A stretch of 64,000 nucleotides of DNA from contig OZ245773.1 of the NCBI GenBank assembly GCA_965227645.1, positions 2,852,001 to 2,916,000 of the forward strand, written 5' to 3'. Both the position numbers and the translations under genes were made by a program. Every line of letters starts with the position of its first letter. Positions within the stretch are counted from its first letter, which is position 1. Shown piece by piece: positions 63,500-64,000 of the stretch. This DNA comes from Flavimaribacter sp024343425. GTDB taxonomy: Bacteria > Pseudomonadota > Alphaproteobacteria > Rhizobiales > Rhizobiaceae. The notes beneath the pieces are model-generated. The model worked only from the letters and a program-made list of their open reading frames with translations. It was not told the DNA's origin and searched no databases.

Positions 63500-64000
63500 A
63501 TGACGATCCAGCACAAGCGTCGGCAGATGCTCGATTTCGGAATAGCGGTGGGACCGCAGATCTACCGGATCCTGCGCGACCGCATCATCAGCAACGATCT
63601 TGAGCCTGGAATCCGGATTTCCGAGTCCGAAATCGCCTCCGAATATGCGACAAGCCGCCAGCCCGTGCGCGAAGCATTCATCAAGCTCTCTGAAGAAAGA
63701 TTGCTGGAAATTCGCCCCCAACGCGGGACATTTGTTCGCAAGATTGACGGCGTAGCGGTGATGGACGCCCGCTTCGTGCGCGAGGCGGTGGAAGCCGATA
63801 TCGTCAAGCAGCTCGCTGACAGCGTAACTCCCGAAATCGTTGCAAAATTGCGACATGAAATCAGCGCTCAAAAGCAGGCTGAAAGCGATCCGGTCCGCTT
63901 CATGGAACTCGACGAGCGCTTCCACGCGCTGCTTGCGGACTTCGCCGGCAAGGCAAGAGTCTGGAAGCACCTGGAGGGCCTGAAGTCGCAAATGGACCGG
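63500..64000 (+). CDS. GntR/FCD regulator, UxuR-like (3' end beyond window)
   Basis: The frame is open from ATG 63500 (GGGAGG eight bases upstream) to the window edge, giving 167 residues. A winged helix (ISESEIASEYATSRQPVREA, residues ~38-57; then FIKLSEERLLEIRPQRGTFV) is followed by the first part of an FCD domain with D-x3-H in FMELDERFHALL. It probably represses uxuAB and answers to a hexuronate or aldonate; this rests on the divergent position. Confidence 0.88.
   Translation, partial: MTIQHKRRQMLDFGIAVGPQIYRILRDRIISNDLEPGIRISESEIASEYATSRQPVREAFIKLSEERLLEIRPQRGTFVRKIDGVAVMDARFVREAVEADIVKQLADSVTPEIVAKLRHEISAQKQAESDPVRFMELDERFHALLADFAGKARVWKHLEGLKSQMDR

Overview
The window reads as chromosome of a high-GC alphaproteobacterium of the order Hyphomicrobiales (Rhizobiales), probably Rhizobiaceae-like (a Martelella or Hoeflea type of organism; genus is inference). 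The reasons are a pair of rhizobial/Brucella-type (Omp2-like) porins, a rhizobial glycerol ABC transporter (glpSTPQU plus glpV), a BgsA/BgsB-type beta-glucan synthase pair, a small Sel1-type protein common in this order, and dense GC-rich operons with many ATGA overlaps.

Layout. 1-4881: accessory DNA with clearly lower GC: the edge of a hypothetical gene with an NRANASKSTGPR motif, a DUF3644 protein with a HEPN-like R-x4-H motif, a convergent GIY-YIG-like (T5orf172/MUG113) gene and an IS4-family insertion sequence with visible terminal inverted repeats. 4882-9189: oxalate-CoA-ligase-like enzyme, stand-alone Mur ligase, glutathione transferase and a truncated DUF4143 ATPase. 9256-15936: a leftward catabolic operon (FadR-type regulator, VOC protein, NMT1-type ABC importer, sugar-acid dehydratase) and a ProC-like reductase. 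15988-24561: glycerol uptake and catabolism, with glpR-glpD diverging from glpV-glpS-glpT-glpP-glpQ-glpU. 24575-30927: LysR regulator, EamA permease, LacI remnant, small genes, DUF922 lipoprotein, a large MscS channel and tRNA-Ser(GCU). 31273-37903: a c-di-GMP/exopolysaccharide block (BgsA-like synthase, BgsB-like fusion protein, Cache-HAMP sensor, degenerate-GGDEF/intact-EAL protein). 38288-38987: cspA and rpsU. 39719-43679: two convergent porin genes in inverted orientation sharing a 223-bp near-identical 5' segment, with a complete tyrosine recombinase between them and a truncated porin-like gene beside them. 43798-53012: ordinary chromosomal genes (Sel1, DUF2147, GST, AMP nucleosidase, two MFS transporters, ETF-QO, uracil-DNA glycosylase). 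53211-60593: a lower-GC defence island (vsr, a cytosine methyltransferase, and a four-gene operon of a small protein, a GHKL/MutL-like ATPase, an unknown protein and a DUF6339-like protein) bracketed by two decayed, directly repeated IS481/IS3-like transposase remnants. 60618-64000: uxuB-uxuA for hexuronate breakdown, diverging from a GntR/FCD regulator cut by the window edge.

The most promising unusual arrangements are (1) the porin / tyrosine recombinase / porin inverted locus, which could exchange porin bodies between two promoters by inversion, and (2) the Vsr-Dcm-GHKL island. Two further points deserve attention: the two glycerol ATPases carry complementary defects that leave one consensus and one degenerate ATP site, and the beta-glucan operon starts with a membrane sensor that has no output domain.
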